Positions 11,281 through 23,219 of a stretch of 64,000 bases of DNA are shown piece by piece. The stretch comes from Panulirus ornatus (lineage: Eukaryota > Arthropoda > Malacostraca > Decapoda > Palinuridae): NCBI RefSeq assembly GCF_036320965.1, contig NC_092236.1, forward strand, positions 15,224,018 to 15,288,017, in the 5' to 3' direction. The notes beneath the pieces were generated by a model, which saw only the letters and a list, made by a program, of their open reading frames with translations, ran no database searches and was not told the DNA's origin. The number at the start of each line of letters is the position of its first letter. Position 1 is the stretch's first letter. The translations under genes were made by a program, and so were the position numbers.

Positions 11281-11379
11281 AATTAAGATCACTTTTCTGG
11301 ATCATTATCAAAGAGAGTAGTTGCTCTCCCAATTAAGATCACTTTTCTGGATCATTATCAAAGAGAGTAGTAGCTCTCC
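11281..11379. repeat. 50-bp tandem duplication
   Basis: The segments 11281-11330 and 11331-11379 are direct repeats that start with AATTAAGATCAC. They differ at only about two positions near the end of the unit. The similarity suggests a fairly recent duplication. Confidence 0.85.
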
Positions 11380-13348
11380 TTTTCCGCTGGTGTCTGACAA
11401 ACGCTCCTTTTTCAAAAATCTCCTCGGTCAAACCCTCTCTTGAAGGGTATGAGAGGGTGACGGGTCACAAATCTGGTTGTGGTGTGCGTGATTAGCATTC
11501 CGGCAGTACAGCCATATGCAAATAGGAATTTAATTAGCATAACTCAAGACTATGGTTTTCGACGTGTCCCTCTCCCATATGATTTTCTGCTCTTCCTTCA
11601 CTAAATTGTATTCTTACTCTTTTCTTTTGTCAGTTTCCGCTGGTTTGCTTTAAAAGCGATTAATAGCGCTTGTACACTTTCTGTGCACTGTCAGAATGGA
11701 CTGTCGTAGGTGGAGCCTCTTTGTTTACATTTGCGGTCTTCCAGACAATCCGTCTTGCCTAGTCTGCGTCCTCGTATCCCCGCGCACTTTTTGTCTCGTG
11801 TTACAATATAAAGTATCCATACTCAGGTATGAATGTGTTGTGCCTTTATTCAATCATTATATCCTGAATTACTGTTTTATCCTGCAAGTATGAAGAGTTT
11901 TCATGCGGTCTCCCCGTGCCTTTTTACTGTATGTAGTTTATAGGAATCACCCTTGTGAACTGTTTCCTTACAACGTCATCGTAGACAACTACTATGAATT
12001 GTCTGTCTCCAGTTGTACTGCCTTCCTGTATCCTTGCGCACTCAAGATGGATTTTCAATGTCCTGTTCTGCTGCAGCATAGTTGAGTGCTTATTGTACTG
12101 AGAACTTGATCTTTGGATATCATGCGAAGACATTCTCATGGACCATGCGGTCTCCTGTTGTCTGTTCTTCCCTATGCGCTCCCTTCACCTTCACTCCAGT
12201 GCATCTTGGAATCTGCCTAATTGTTCCGCATTTCTTCCTATAATCTCATCCATACCGCCTCCCGTTCCCTTTCCAACAGTTTCTCCCTCCTTCCGACATA
12301 TTTCAACCAGTCTGTACTTCCTCCTCTTCCTCCTCCTCTCCCTCCCTCATTCCTCTTACTCCTCACTTTCCTCTGCTTCACCGGGACGAAGATGAGGAAG
12401 AAGCCAATAAGTAAATGTGAAAAAGCACCAGCTTGAAACAATAAATATCAGAAATCAATTGAAGCTCCATTTCCTGTAAAATATTACATAATTTGAGTTG
12501 GAATAAGGCCTTGGCCCAAGGGTCAATTCGTGGTCGTTGCATTTTTAGTAGAGAATGGGAGAAGAGGAAATGTTAGGGTTAACATCCTAGACTCTGTCGG
12601 ACAGAGAAGGAGGAGCGGTTTCCAGCCAATAGATAAAGAGACATCTTTGATCTGGAGGAGATGAGGTATCTTTTTCCCTAAGGCAGATATCATGTTCTTC
12701 TTTGGAGAATGATGGGTAAAAGGACCCCTCTGTAATGTCAAACAGTTTGACAAATAATTCATGAATTGGTTGGGTGACAAGAAGGGAGAGGCCTCTGGAC
12801 AAGCCGGAACGTTAAAGAATTTGAATATTCAAAAGCTCTCACCTGTGTTTAGTCGTCCTACCAATGCGCATATACAACATGCCAACCGGTTTCACATACA
12901 TCGATATCACTTACAAAGGGGGAGGAAAGTTCGAAGCAAAGTCAAAGTTTGTGACGAAGCTGTCTCAAGGTACCCAACTTCTGAGTCCGAGAAACGTCAA
13001 CAAAGTTGATCTAGAGCCGACAAGTTTTCGACAATGTTTGGAAGAATGTCAAGCAGCTTCTGAGTTCGGAGAATTACCTCCAGGAAGGTACTTGACAGAG
13101 GCATTGTCGAGACGTGGGGGTGTCAGTGTCGTGCAGAATGTCTTGCCAAACTGGATGTATATACAATATTCACAATTTGAATTAAGGTGTTCACTTTAAG
13201 TCGAGTAAGATCTATTAATGAAAAACATTTCGTTATAAGAGGATTACGCATGCTGAGCCAGCCAATGGAATTCATTTTGTTTATCATTTTTATGTTAACT
13301 GAGACAGCACGGGCAACAGAATGCCCTAATCAAGGTCATCTCATTAAC

Positions 13349-13352
<4 letters not shown>

Positions 13353-13411
<59 letters not shown>
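13353..13411. repeat. (TA)n microsatellite
   Basis: An uninterrupted TA dinucleotide run of about 59 bp abuts the 3' end of the minus-strand SINE copy B. It may have grown from the SINE tail. Confidence 0.95.
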
Positions 13412-13413
<2 letters not shown>

Positions 13414-13416
13414 TAG

Positions 13417-13540
13417 CCAGGTACCCATTTTATCGACCAACTAGGGGAGGATGAACAGCTGAGTCGACTGTAGACCGGCAGCCGCAATTAGGAATCGAAC
13501 CTATGCCCTCGTCCCCGGGAGGCTAAACTGTGCTAAGAAC
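13417..13540 (-). mobile_element. tRNA-derived SINE, copy B
   Basis: Second copy of the family seen at 6857-7020. On the minus strand it has a perfect B box (GGTTCGATTCC, complement of 13491-13501), a weaker A-box-like TAGCACAGTTTA (complement of 13524-13535), a shared CAGCTG..TCGAC region and the same ATGGGTACCTGGC terminus. The (TA)n run lies just beyond the 3' end. Confidence 0.6.
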
Positions 13541-14109
13541 CTTACACAATGAACATCACGAGATATGCTTCCTGAATGCTAGGGGTGGGGTGAGGAATTG
13601 TATAGATGCTATAGTTATTTTTCCTAGCAAGCAGATACCCCTTATCTACATATGCCTCATTCAGCACAATGAAAAAAAAATAATGAAATTTATTATGACT
13701 ATTAACACCTCTCCTTTCCGTCTGCCGTGGTACTGCTTCTTTCTGTTTGTTCTCCACGTATTATTACGGTCAGTCTCTCGTGAACTGACTAGTCCTCGTG
13801 AAATTGACCCGTGGCGCGCGTGTGGCTCCTGCTTCCCATAGCTTTTGTGGGAAGACCAACCGCACGAGGAATGACCATTTTGACACCCTTCCCCGTACAG
13901 CGAAACTGTGGAATTCTCTTCCGTCTTTTCCTTTTACCTTTCCACATTTGAGAGTCAGGTCTATAAACACATAGAAAGCTTGAAAAGGCAACTGTTTTAT
14001 TGTAATCATGTATCTGTTGTCTATTTTCCATCCCCAATGGCCATGATGAGTGAGGCTTGCTCCGTGTCACGTCTCCAAGGAGTGCTATAAAAGGCGTCCT
14101 GATGTTGCA

Positions 14110-14163
14110 TAATAATAATGATAATAATAATAATAATAATAATAATTATTATTATTATTATTA

Positions 14164-14221
<58 letters not shown>
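14110..14221. repeat. (AAT)n-(ATT)n microsatellite with polarity switch
   Basis: About 36 bp of AAT repeats pass directly into about 75 bp of ATT repeats near 14146. The whole tract is an imperfect palindrome able to fold back. Confidence 0.95.
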
Positions 14222-14699
14222 CTTCGGGGATGGATTTGCCTTTTATATTCCAGTGGTCTGAGCGCAGGAGTTCTCACCATCATTGCGGTGGACGTATACG
14301 CCCAATAACCCACGAAACATAAACACGAGACAAACTTGAAACAGTGACTGCTATTCGGGAGTTTAATTACCGCCATCTCACAAAATAGTTCCGCGGGTGT
14401 TTGTGTGTCTGTGTAAACTTTGCCAAACAAGACGCGCACCAACTTACACTTGTAATTACCAGGAGCTATCTCTTGTTCCAGCCTCTGGACTTTTATTTAC
14501 CCTGAGATTTGTTCGAAAATGGCTAACTCGTTGTTAGCAAGTCTGATCACAGCGGTTGAACTACTTTATAGTTATGGTAAAGCCTTCTATCTAAGGGCTC
14601 TATAAATACTTTTTTGAGAAACAAAATATTTCATGATTGCAATAACTATAATGGCTTTCAGTAATTATATAAAACTTATTCATTATTATAGAATTGATT

Positions 14700-15868
14700 C
14701 TGGGTTAAGGAGACTGAAAAATATCCTCGGAACATCTTAGAAAAAGTTGCACGGATGCATGTAAATTGCGAACGTAATTTTCAGTATATTTTCCAGACTA
14801 AAAAATTTTCCTTTTATAACTGGAACACAACATAATGAATGGCTTCTATAATCCAAATATTGATATGAATTATAAGTAAAACCAAATAATCTTGACATTT
14901 TTGTGTAATCACTTAAATTTTTAATCACAGGACTTAATGGCCCTTATATTTCAATCCACCCCAGAATTGTATTCACCATGAAAAATACGGTCTCTAATGC
15001 TTTCAAGCAAACTGAGTTTCCATAGAATAATAGCAGAAATGCTGGTAATATTTCGGTATATTTTTCAGGCCAAAAAATAATCTTTCCTTTCAAAATTACA
15101 GTATTACACCGAAAGGCTGATAAAGTGAAATACTTCACTACTCTTCCTCTCGCCGACAGATACCAAATAATTATGGGGCCAGTAATCATGATATATAATC
15201 CAGTAATCATTCGAAATGCTCAAGGTAAGAGCTTCATGGCCCTAAACAGTACTCTGCCTGGCCAGGGCCCCTGAGAGGAATTTTATCATGGAATACAGTT
15301 TCTTTCGGGTCCACCTTCCCCTCTCCATTAGTTATCCTATCCTTATCCACTACGGTTTTATGCCATGAGCTGTAAGGCCAAAGAGGATGTGGAAGATGAG
15401 AGAGGGGTGGAATGCTAGTCTTCAGTATATGCAAACATTTTCTGAAATCCCAGGAAATACCAGGCCTCCTTTGGACCTCGGGCCCGGGTGCTATGAACAT
15501 CAGCACCCCCCCCCCCCCCCCCCGTTGGCCGTGTTCCTGACCTAGAATCCTATACGGAATGAAAATTAGGCCTTTTGCTGAGGTCTTGAAGTAAATCTCT
15601 TTCCCGACGAAAAGTAACAAATAGTACGGGTAACTTAGAGAAATTTTGGGACTAAAAAACACTTTTGGTTTCAGAGTTCAAAATATAAAGTAATAAGGAT
15701 CTGCTATTCTTGAAATGATAATGTGAAATAGATCATTAGGCTTACTCTGGCCAAAAGATACCAGATAAATATGAATCGAATTCTCAGACATTCTGTTAAT
15801 CCTGCAATCATCTAAATTCTTAAAAACAGGACTAATTTGCCCAGAATCGTATTCAGCTTAAAGAATAG
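14700..15868. repeat. Diverged ~300-500 bp repeat units
   Basis: Three segments share ordered motifs. One motif is a 'TTTTCAGGCCAAAAAAT'-like block. Another is 'TAATCATT..AAAT..T..AAACAGGACTTAAT..GCCC' ending in 'CCCAGAATTGTATTCA' (about 14890-14975, 15185-15245 and 15800-15860). I read this as an old dispersed or tandem repeat of unknown type. A run of C (about 15508-15524) lies inside. The LINE copy at 15871 starts just after the third segment. Confidence 0.4.
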
Positions 15869-15870
15869 GT

Positions 15871-17141
15871 GATATATGATAGAGTTGATAGAGATGCTCT
15901 GTGGAAGGTATTAAGAATATATGGTGTGGGAGGCAAGTTGTTAGAAGCAGTGAAAAGTTTTTATCGAGGATGTAAGGCATGTGTACGTGTAGGAAGAGAG
16001 GAAAGTGATTGGTTCTCAGTGAATGTAGGTTTGCGGCAGGGGTGTGTGATGTCTCCATGGTTGTTTAATTTGTTTATGGATGGGGTTGTTAGGGAGGTGA
16101 ATGCAAGAGTTTTGGAAAGAGGGGCAAGTATGAAGTCTGTTGGGGATGAGAGAGCTTGGGAAGTCAGTTGTTTTTCGCTGATGATACAGCGCTGGTGGCT
16201 GATTCATGTGAGAAAGTGCAGAAGCTGGTGACTGAGTTTGGTAAAGTGTGTGAAAGAAGAAAGTTAAGAGTAAATGTGAATAAGAGCAAGGTTATTAGGT
16301 ACAGTAGGGTTGAGGGTCAAGTCAATTGGGAGGTGAGTTTGAATGGAGAAAAACTGGAGGAAGTGAAGTGTTTTAGATATCTGGGAGTGGATCTGGCAGC
16401 GGATGGAACCATGGAAGCAGAAGTGGATCATAGGGTGGGGGAGGGGGCGAAAATTCTGGGGGCCTTGAAGAATGTGTGGAAGTCGAGAACATTATCTCGG
16501 AAAGCAAGAATGGGTATGTTTGAAGGAATAGTGGTTCCAACAATGTTGTATGGTTGCGAGGCGTGGGCTATGGATAGAGTTGTGCGCAGGAGGATGGATG
16601 TGCTGGAAATGAGATGTTTGAGGACAATGTGTGGTGTGAGGTGGTTTGATCGAGTAAGTAACGTAAGGGTAAGAGAGATGTGTGGAAATAAAAAGAGCGT
16701 GGTTGAGAGAGCAGAAGAGGGTGTTTTGAAATGGTTTGGGCACATGGAGAGAATGAGTGAGGAAAGATTGACCAAGAGGATATATGTGTCGGAGGTGGAG
16801 GGAACGAGGAGAAGAGGGAGACCAAATTGGAGGTGGAAAGATGGAGTGAAAAAGATTTTGTGTGATCGGGGCCTGAACATGCAGGAGGGTGAAAGGAGGG
16901 CAAGGAATAGAGTGAATTGGAGCGATGTGGTATACCGGGGTTGACGTGCTGTCAGTGGATTGAATCAAGGCATGTGAAGCGTCTGGGGTAAACCATGGAA
17001 AGCTGTGTAGGTATGTATATCTGCGTGTGTGGACGTATGTATATACATGTGTATGGGGGTGGGTTGGGCCATTTCTTTCGTCTGTTTCCTTGCGCTACCT
17101 CGCAAACGCGGGAGACAGCGACAAAGCAAAAAAAAAAAAAA
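15871..17141 (+). mobile_element. RTE-like LINE copy 2, short-UTR subfamily, 5'-truncated
   Basis: Begins inside the RT coding region at motif A (ATATGATAGAGTTGATAG) and runs through the stop codon and the short 3' UTR to a poly(A) tail (about 17128-17141). The UTR has the same roughly 260-bp deletion as copies 1, 5 and 16. The G run is GGGGGTGGG, the unexpanded state. No clear target-site duplication was found by eye. Confidence 0.9.
15873..16944 (+). pseudogene. LINE RT fragment with one frameshift
   Basis: Compared with copy 1, four bases (GAGT) are missing near 16165, just before the FADD box. This shifts the frame between the upstream part (to about 16165) and the downstream part (16166-16944). 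Apart from this the downstream 260 residues match copy 1 almost exactly, including FADD, YLGVDL, LYGCEAW and RGRPNW. It cannot make active RT because the N-terminal half is absent. Confidence 0.85.
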
Positions 17142-20100
17142 CGTAGGTTTTTTATGCAAATCAGTTTCCCGCCGAATTATAGAAGGTAATTTCATTTTTT
17201 TTTTTTTGCTAAAAAAACGTCAAAATTGGAATATATCACATTCGAAGGCTTCTATAGCTTTCATGCTCTCATTCTTCTTAAGATGCTATTAAAAGACATG
17301 ACGGTACTGTCGTAGATGTCTCGATAGATTTTCTGTTGGGTGTGTATGTGATCGTTTGATGAGGAGAATGAAGTTTAGTAAGAATTAAAAGACATTAAAA
17401 AACTTTGTTTTGAATGTTGCTACCAGTATTTATATACAGCAAGATCGGAAACTTTTCCCGGCTCAATAAAAAAGAGGTGGTGATGCTGGCTGCGGTCATG
17501 TACTGTGGCAGTCTCATCCTGTTTTGGCTGGAGGTGCTGTACCTTCAGAGCCACCTTCATCCATCCCTCCTACGTCCCTGTGATAAATGGTCGAGGAACA
17601 TCCTCAGCCGGGTCGGTAAAAGTGGGAATATAATTAATGATGTGTTTATTTCCAGTCTAGCCCCCGCCCCCTTCGTTCATAGGACGCATTTGTTAGCACT
17701 CAAATGTGCGTAAAGAATGAAAAAAAAAAAATAATAGATAAAAGGAAATTTATAAAAGGTCATGTGTGGAGATTTAGCAATATCTACGAATGTGTTGATA
17801 GTGGAACATTAATTAAGTTGTTTGGTAGTTTTACTGCTCTCACTTTATCTTCCCTCTCTCAGCGTGTATACGCATGCCCTCCTTTTTCGCTATTACTTGA
17901 AACACCAAATTGATGGAGAAAGACACTCAAGATTGCCGTGGATGAGAGGCATCTGCTGGACGGACATGGGACAGGGGCCACGATCTGTCCCTGAAAAGAG
18001 CCTTCTTGCCTTATCTTGTAAACCTCTCGAGTAAAGATTTGATGCCTTCTTATCAAGGCCAAAGGGATCACGCTATCAGGAAGGTCACGGTGTCTTGACT
18101 AACACACGCAATATCACCACCACCTCTAACGTAAAAACGTAATTGCAGCCATAGAAAGTAACAGATAGAGTGAAATGAAGAGAAAATGACTTGTGGGTTG
18201 CTCGTGGCAGAGACCAGCACTAATAACAAGATAGCGATAGTAAGAGCAACAATAGTGCTATTAAGTCCAGCATAGCAAGAGTAGCAATGACGATTGGGAA
18301 AGAATTACACGAAATTGTATTTTGAGTAAATGAATCAGTGGTGATGTACTTTGTCGCTAAATATAGCATTGATATCATGGTAGTTTATACGCTAATTGGA
18401 GCTCTTACTACTGTATGAGGTTGCCTCTATATCGGTAACTTTTCCGTGAGGTCATTAACTTATCTGCACTGCCCTTTCTACATTAGCATTTGATTTAGTC
18501 TGATATGTATTAAAGTTATGGAAGAAGAAGACAATGGACATGGAAAACATGGACCTGAGGTAAAACTGCTGATAGTAATGGTTCTTTTGTTGATATGCAT
18601 ACGTAAAACTAAATCGTACTCATGACTTGATATGGATGGTCTCTTGCCGTGAGCTTAGAAAAAAAAAAAAAAAAGGAGGAGGAAGAGACTATGTGAACAG
18701 TTGCACTCAACAAACTTGCACCTCTGTATTGTCACCATTCACTCTCTTTCCCCCTTGCCCTGCTAATACAAAGGTAAAGTATTCCGTCTTGAGCCATACT
18801 TTGATTGAAAACCCTACCTAGCCAGTCAACATCACATTCGATGTTCTATTTAATGTGAATAAGTTGCAGAAAATTTATGGGAAAAACTACTTGGAAAACA
18901 GGGGAGAAAGACATGAATTAGCGAAACGCTGGAACTGATTAAACCCCTCTCTCTTTTCCTATAGATAAATCTGTAAGAAAATATAGTCTTCAGTAACCAC
19001 TGAAACACAGAATGCGGTGACAAACTTGCAAGTAATTCTTTAAAAGTGTAAAGTTTGTGAGTCATGTCTAGTATAAAACCCATGGTAGATTATGCATATT
19101 TCTCGATATGGAGGGAAGTTCCTGTATTGGGCAAATTTATAAACAAAGCTTTTGATTAGATTCAGTGTGGATTCTACAAGGGTGTGCTTGCAACCCTCAA
19201 GATTGCTTTCCTTTTGATCGTGGATACAAGACCTAATCAAAGGCCACATTTTTCTTTTTCCTTTTGTTGACCTGTAGATGTTTCTAGTATTTCAAAAGTT
19301 CTAGCAGCAGTAACTACCTTCTCTTAGCTTGTTCCACATGGCCTCTCTTCTACTACTAAATGGGTTGTTTCCCCACAGTTATGCAGTTGTGTTCTCTGGT
19401 TGATGAGTGGTGCTTCGTTACTTAAAAAAAAAAAATGGTCCCTTTATGTGATAATGGCCCCCTGTAACATTCAGAGGTATTTACCATGTATCCTTTTGTA
19501 TTAATGTAGGTAGTATGGTAGCTTCAGAACATCCCTGTCTGTGTTTATGCACATGTTTGCTCGTTCTCAAAGTGATTTGGTTTAGAGTTGACTTTTACTT
19601 ATGCAAAGGTTTTCATGAAATGCTTTGTTCCTTTGGAGAAATAAAGACTCGAGAATAACCATACTTTTTTAAAAGTAAATAGTAGATAAATTAGCAATAA
19701 ATTCATGTCTTTGATATGAATAATGTAGAGGAAAAACTTATTAAACTGTACCATTTGTGTTGTCAAGTTGTCAAGGATTTACCTCATAACCCACATAAAT
19801 GCAGATTGATTCAGCTTCTTTTTTGAAAGGTGTGCTGAAGGCTCTTTTCACCCTGATGACAACATTTACAGTTATTTGGTTATGAACTAGTTGTAGATTA
19901 TCGCTCTTATCAGTGTTATCAGTGTCGTATGAACTGTCTAGGGAGCTGTGGCCACTCACTTCATACTGATGCCAGCCTTCTGAAGACCCTCGTGGATGTT
20001 TGACAGGTATTTTCTAAGGTCATCCTCTGTCTCTTTTTTTCATTGTTGATTTAACCTGTCATAGTACCATTCTCATTCTTTTATATGTTTTCTTTCCTCA

Positions 20101-20260
20101 GTGCCAGCTTCTGTCTTCTGCCTTCTTTCCTATATATTCTAATTAGAATAGCCTTTCTTTTCATATCTGCCTTCACCTGTCTGTTGTTTCAGATTTTCTA
20201 CCTGTATTTGATTTTTTTCTATTTTCTCTTTCTTCAGCGTTCCCTGTATCTTTTCTTATC
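17142..20260. other. Unique DNA, no gene seen
   Basis: AT-rich sequence without recognisable elements. A 99-codon frame at 17414-17713 shows no known domain and no splice-site support. Short A and T runs only. Confidence 0.5.
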
Positions 20261-20269
20261 TGATGATGT

Positions 20270-20400
20270 TTTATTAGGTGTGGTGCAAGGAGCAGTATTA
20301 GCTTCAGTACCATCTGTAATAATATCTGATAAAGATGCTTTGCAGATGACACTATAGTAAAATGTTTGTATCAATTGACAGAGAGAAAATGCAAAATTAC
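20270..20400 (+). mobile_element. Possible CR1-like LINE RT scrap
   Basis: A decayed 'VVQGAVLASV' (about 20281-20310) resembles the RT motif-B sequence GVPQGSVLGP. It is followed, in another frame, by 'ADDTIVKCL' (from about 20341), resembling motif C. Short and frameshifted, so the call is tentative. Confidence 0.3.
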
Positions 20401-20423
20401 TATGTTATATGAATATGCTTCAA

Positions 20424-20518
20424 AAATAAACCTTCAGAATACTCACTCCATCTCCTTCTCACATCACCACTACTTGTTATCACCTCCCCATTTGCCCCTT
20501 CACTGAAGTTCCCATTTG
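20424..20518 (-). mobile_element. RTE-like LINE internal fragment
   Basis: Minus-strand piece of the endonuclease-RT linker. It encodes residues like GANGEVITSSGDVRRRW, as in the intact copy at 54814. At 20518/20519 it joins directly to the 3' end of another minus-strand copy, skipping all sequence in between. Confidence 0.8.
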
Positions 20519-21790
20519 CGTCAGCGAGGTAGTGCAGGGAAACAGACGAAAGAATGGCCCAACCCACCCACATACACATGTATATACATCTCAACGTATA
20601 CATATATATATATACACACACAGACATATACGTATATACACATGTACATAATTCATACTGTCTGCCTTTATTCATTCCCATCGCCACCTCACCACACATG
20701 AAATAACAACCCCCTCCCCCCCCTCATGTGTGCGAGGTAGCGCTAGGAAAAGACAACAAAGGCCACATTCGTTCACACTCAGTCTCTAGCTGTCCTGTAA
20801 TAATCCACCGAAACCACAGCTCCCTTTCCACATCTAGGCCGGACAGAACTTTCCATGGTTTACCCCAGACGCTTCACATGCCCTGGTTCAATCCATTGAC
20901 AGCATGTCGACCCCAGTATACCACATCGTTCCAATTCACTCTATTCCTTGCACACCTTTCACCCTCCTGCATGTTCAGGCCCCGATCACTCAAAATCTTT
21001 TTCACTCCATCTTTCCACCTCCAATTGGTCTCCGACCTCTCCTCGTTCCCTCCACCTCTGACACATATATCCTCTTGGTCAATCTTTCCTCACTCATTCT
21101 CTCCATGTGACCAAACCATTTCAAAACATCCTCTTCTGCTCTCTCAACCACACTCTTTTTATTACCACACATCTCTTGCACTATTATTACTTACTCGATC
21201 AAACCACCTCACACCACATATTGTCCTCAAACATCTCATTTCCAGCACATTCACCCTCCTCCGCACAACTCTATTCATAGCCCACGCTTTGCAGCCATAC
21301 AACATTGTTGGAACCACTATTCCTTCAAACATACCCATTTTTGCTTTCCGAGATAATGTTCTCGACTTCCACACATTCTTCAAGGCTCCCAGAATTTTCA
21401 CTCCCTCCCCCATCCTATGATTCACTTCTGCTTCCATGGTTCCATCCGCTGCCAAATCCACTCCCAGATATCTAAAACACTTCACTTCCTCCAGTTTTTC
21501 TCTGTTCAAACTCACCTCCCAATTGACTTGACCCTCAACCTTATTGTACCTAATAAGCTTGCTCTTATTCACATTTACTCTCAACTTTCTTCTTTCACAC
21601 ACTTTACCAAACTCAGTCACCAGCTTCTGCAATTTCTCACATGAATCAGCCACCAGCGCTGTATCATCAGCGAACAACAACTGACTCTTTTCCCAAGCTC
21701 TCTCATCCACAACAGACTGCATACTTGCCCCTCTTTCCAAAACTCTTGCATTCACCTCCCTAACAACCCCATCCATAAACAAATCTATGA
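20519..21790 (-). mobile_element. RTE-like LINE copy 3, long-UTR, 5'-truncated
   Basis: Minus strand: the 5' edge is within the RT gene near 'LFMDGVVREVNAR' (21790) and the 3' end is at the terminal stem-loop (about 20519). The long 3' UTR (about 20519-20900) keeps the middle block missing from the short subfamily. The ORF is frameshifted near 21180, where TCTCTTACCC is changed to TCTTGCACTA. Short TATA/CACA-rich stretches in the UTR belong to the element. Confidence 0.85.
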
Positions 21791-21794
21791 ACAA
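21162..21794 (-). pseudogene. LINE RT fragment (copy 3)
   Basis: About 210 codons open on the minus strand carry FADD (motif C), NVNKSK, YLGVDLAADG and LYGCKAW. It lacks RT motifs A and B and loses frame after 'WFDRVSN'. Not functional. Confidence 0.8.
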
Positions 21795-23120
21795 ATCAAG
21801 CTAAATGTCATAATCACTTTACAGGGAAAGGTGAGGGAATAGGACACATGGACAAATTTATGAAAGATTGAAACCTTACAATGTAAAAAGAAGAGAAAGA
21901 TATACAATTCATGCATAGTAAAAAATTTAAAAATTGAATAAAATTTGCTAGGACTAAACATTGCACAACATCAAAGAAACAGAGTATTAAGATATACATT
22001 CTGTGGATTGTATCAAAAAGGCACTAAACAATCAAATACGAGAGCAAAGATGGAATGGGTTCTTTTGATGTTTTGCTCAGCAAGACAATAAATCTTCAGT
22101 ATGTTGCAACTGCATCCTTGAGAGACTATACAGTAATCTAAAAACTGTGTCAGGTGAATTCAAAATTGACAAAGTTTGAAATATGCGTGACAGCAAAGAA
22201 AAGTATCATCAAACGAATTACATATGTGGTAAGCATTATATGCTAGACTTGCCGTGTAGCAAATCTTATCGCAGTGATACTTCAGTAAGTATTCTCCTTT
22301 GGTTAAACTCTCAAAGTTTAGTTGTACTTATACCATATGTTATTAGAGACTGTCATTATCCTCTCCTGATTTTTAAACCTTATCTATGATGTCCGTTCCA
22401 AGTGAAACTCCTTCAGAGGAATGGCCATGGGAATGGAATACCCATGCTGCTTCTTAGCCTTTAGTGTCTCACCCTTAACAGGCCACTGGCAGCGAGCAAG
22501 TCCAGTTCAGTGTTTGTAGAGGCTCCTACCTAATGCTTGTAATCTTCTCTATCTAATTCTTCTACCTGTTACTTCCATCCAATGTTTCTATGTAACGCTC
22601 CTGCCTAAATGTTCCTGCCTACTACTTCTGTTTGCTGCTCCTACCATTTTGCCAAAAGGCAGGGCTGGCACAAAGTGCTCACCACTGGAAAATTCTAGAG
22701 TTAGGAAGGTTTAGTGAGGCAGAATGAAAAGACAGCTACCTAGGTCAGAGGAATGTAACTTGACAGCCAGTAAAGTGCTGGCTTACTAAGCAGATGTCAC
22801 TAACCTTCCTGATACCCATGTGGGTAGTACTGGTATTGTACCTCCCTGGTCATTGGCTGCCTACCAACCACTCCCTACCTGATTTCACTTAAAAGCAGGT
22901 GCATGATCACTGAACTAAGATTAATTTATAGTTCCCCTTTGGCATCTGAAAGTCTGTCTTGGTACAGCAGTTTTATCCAAAATCATATCAAACTTCAGGG
23001 CACAACAGCAAAAAAAATATACATATGAAATTACTGTACCACTTTGGACATAGTTTGAATTAAATCTACTGCATCTCTTCAATTTTCTGTTGATTTGAAT
23101 GTTATTTTTCTCATTTCTAG
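21791..23120. other. Upstream flank of the first coding exon
   Basis: No LINE sequence is recognised. A degenerate pyrimidine-rich minisatellite lies at about 22525-22650. The gene's promoter and any 5' untranslated exon must lie here or further upstream. I can see no convincing TATA box or initiator. Confidence 0.4.
22525..22650. repeat. Degenerate ~15-bp CTCCTRCCTAATG repeats
   Basis: About eight imperfect units such as CTCCTACCTAATG, TTCTACCTGTTA, CTCCTGCCTAAATG and TTCCTGCCTACTA recur at about 14-17 bp spacing. An old minisatellite. Confidence 0.5.
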
Positions 23121-23128
23121 GAATCACA

Positions 23129-23219
23129 ATGGTAACTTTTAAGAATGCATTGCTTGTTAAGGTGCTGGCAACACTCCTAGTTCCATCAGCATTGGCTACT
23201 AACATCACAACTCTGGAGG
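23129..23219 (+). CDS. TULIP-like gene, coding exon 1 (signal peptide)
   Basis: The acceptor TCATTTCTAG ends at 23120, so the exon starts at 23121 with an 8-nt untranslated leader and ATG at 23129. This implies a further 5' untranslated exon upstream. The exon encodes residues 1-30: a Lys-containing hydrophobic signal peptide, then TNITTLE. The donor is GTAAAT at 23220, phase 1. No earlier in-frame ATG lies within the exon. Confidence 0.75.

Larger units (their letters stand above)
7021..13352. other. Unique intergenic DNA with local repeats
   Basis: No gene can be proven. One orphan exon candidate (7951-8088), a strand-asymmetric C+T-rich tract (about 9300-9990), a CAG-rich degenerate stretch (about 10430-10625) and a 50-bp tandem duplication (11281-11379) are listed separately. 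A 111-codon plus-strand frame at 12864-13199 has no recognisable domain. Confidence 0.5.

Noticed and set aside
12864..13199. 111-codon plus-strand frame ('FTYIDITYKGGGKFEAKSKF' region)
   Set aside because: No recognisable domain, no clear splice sites and no similarity to the elements here. Its length is possible by chance. Kept only as a note.
17414..17713. 99-codon plus-strand frame with a hydrophobic middle
   Set aside because: Single hydrophobic segment, no known motif, no supporting splice or start context.
20580..20660. Independent (TA/CA)n microsatellite, also seen at about 33055, 42580, 46750 and 53690
   Set aside because: It is the fixed TATACACACACAGACATATA block of the long LINE 3' UTR, present at the same place in every long-UTR copy.
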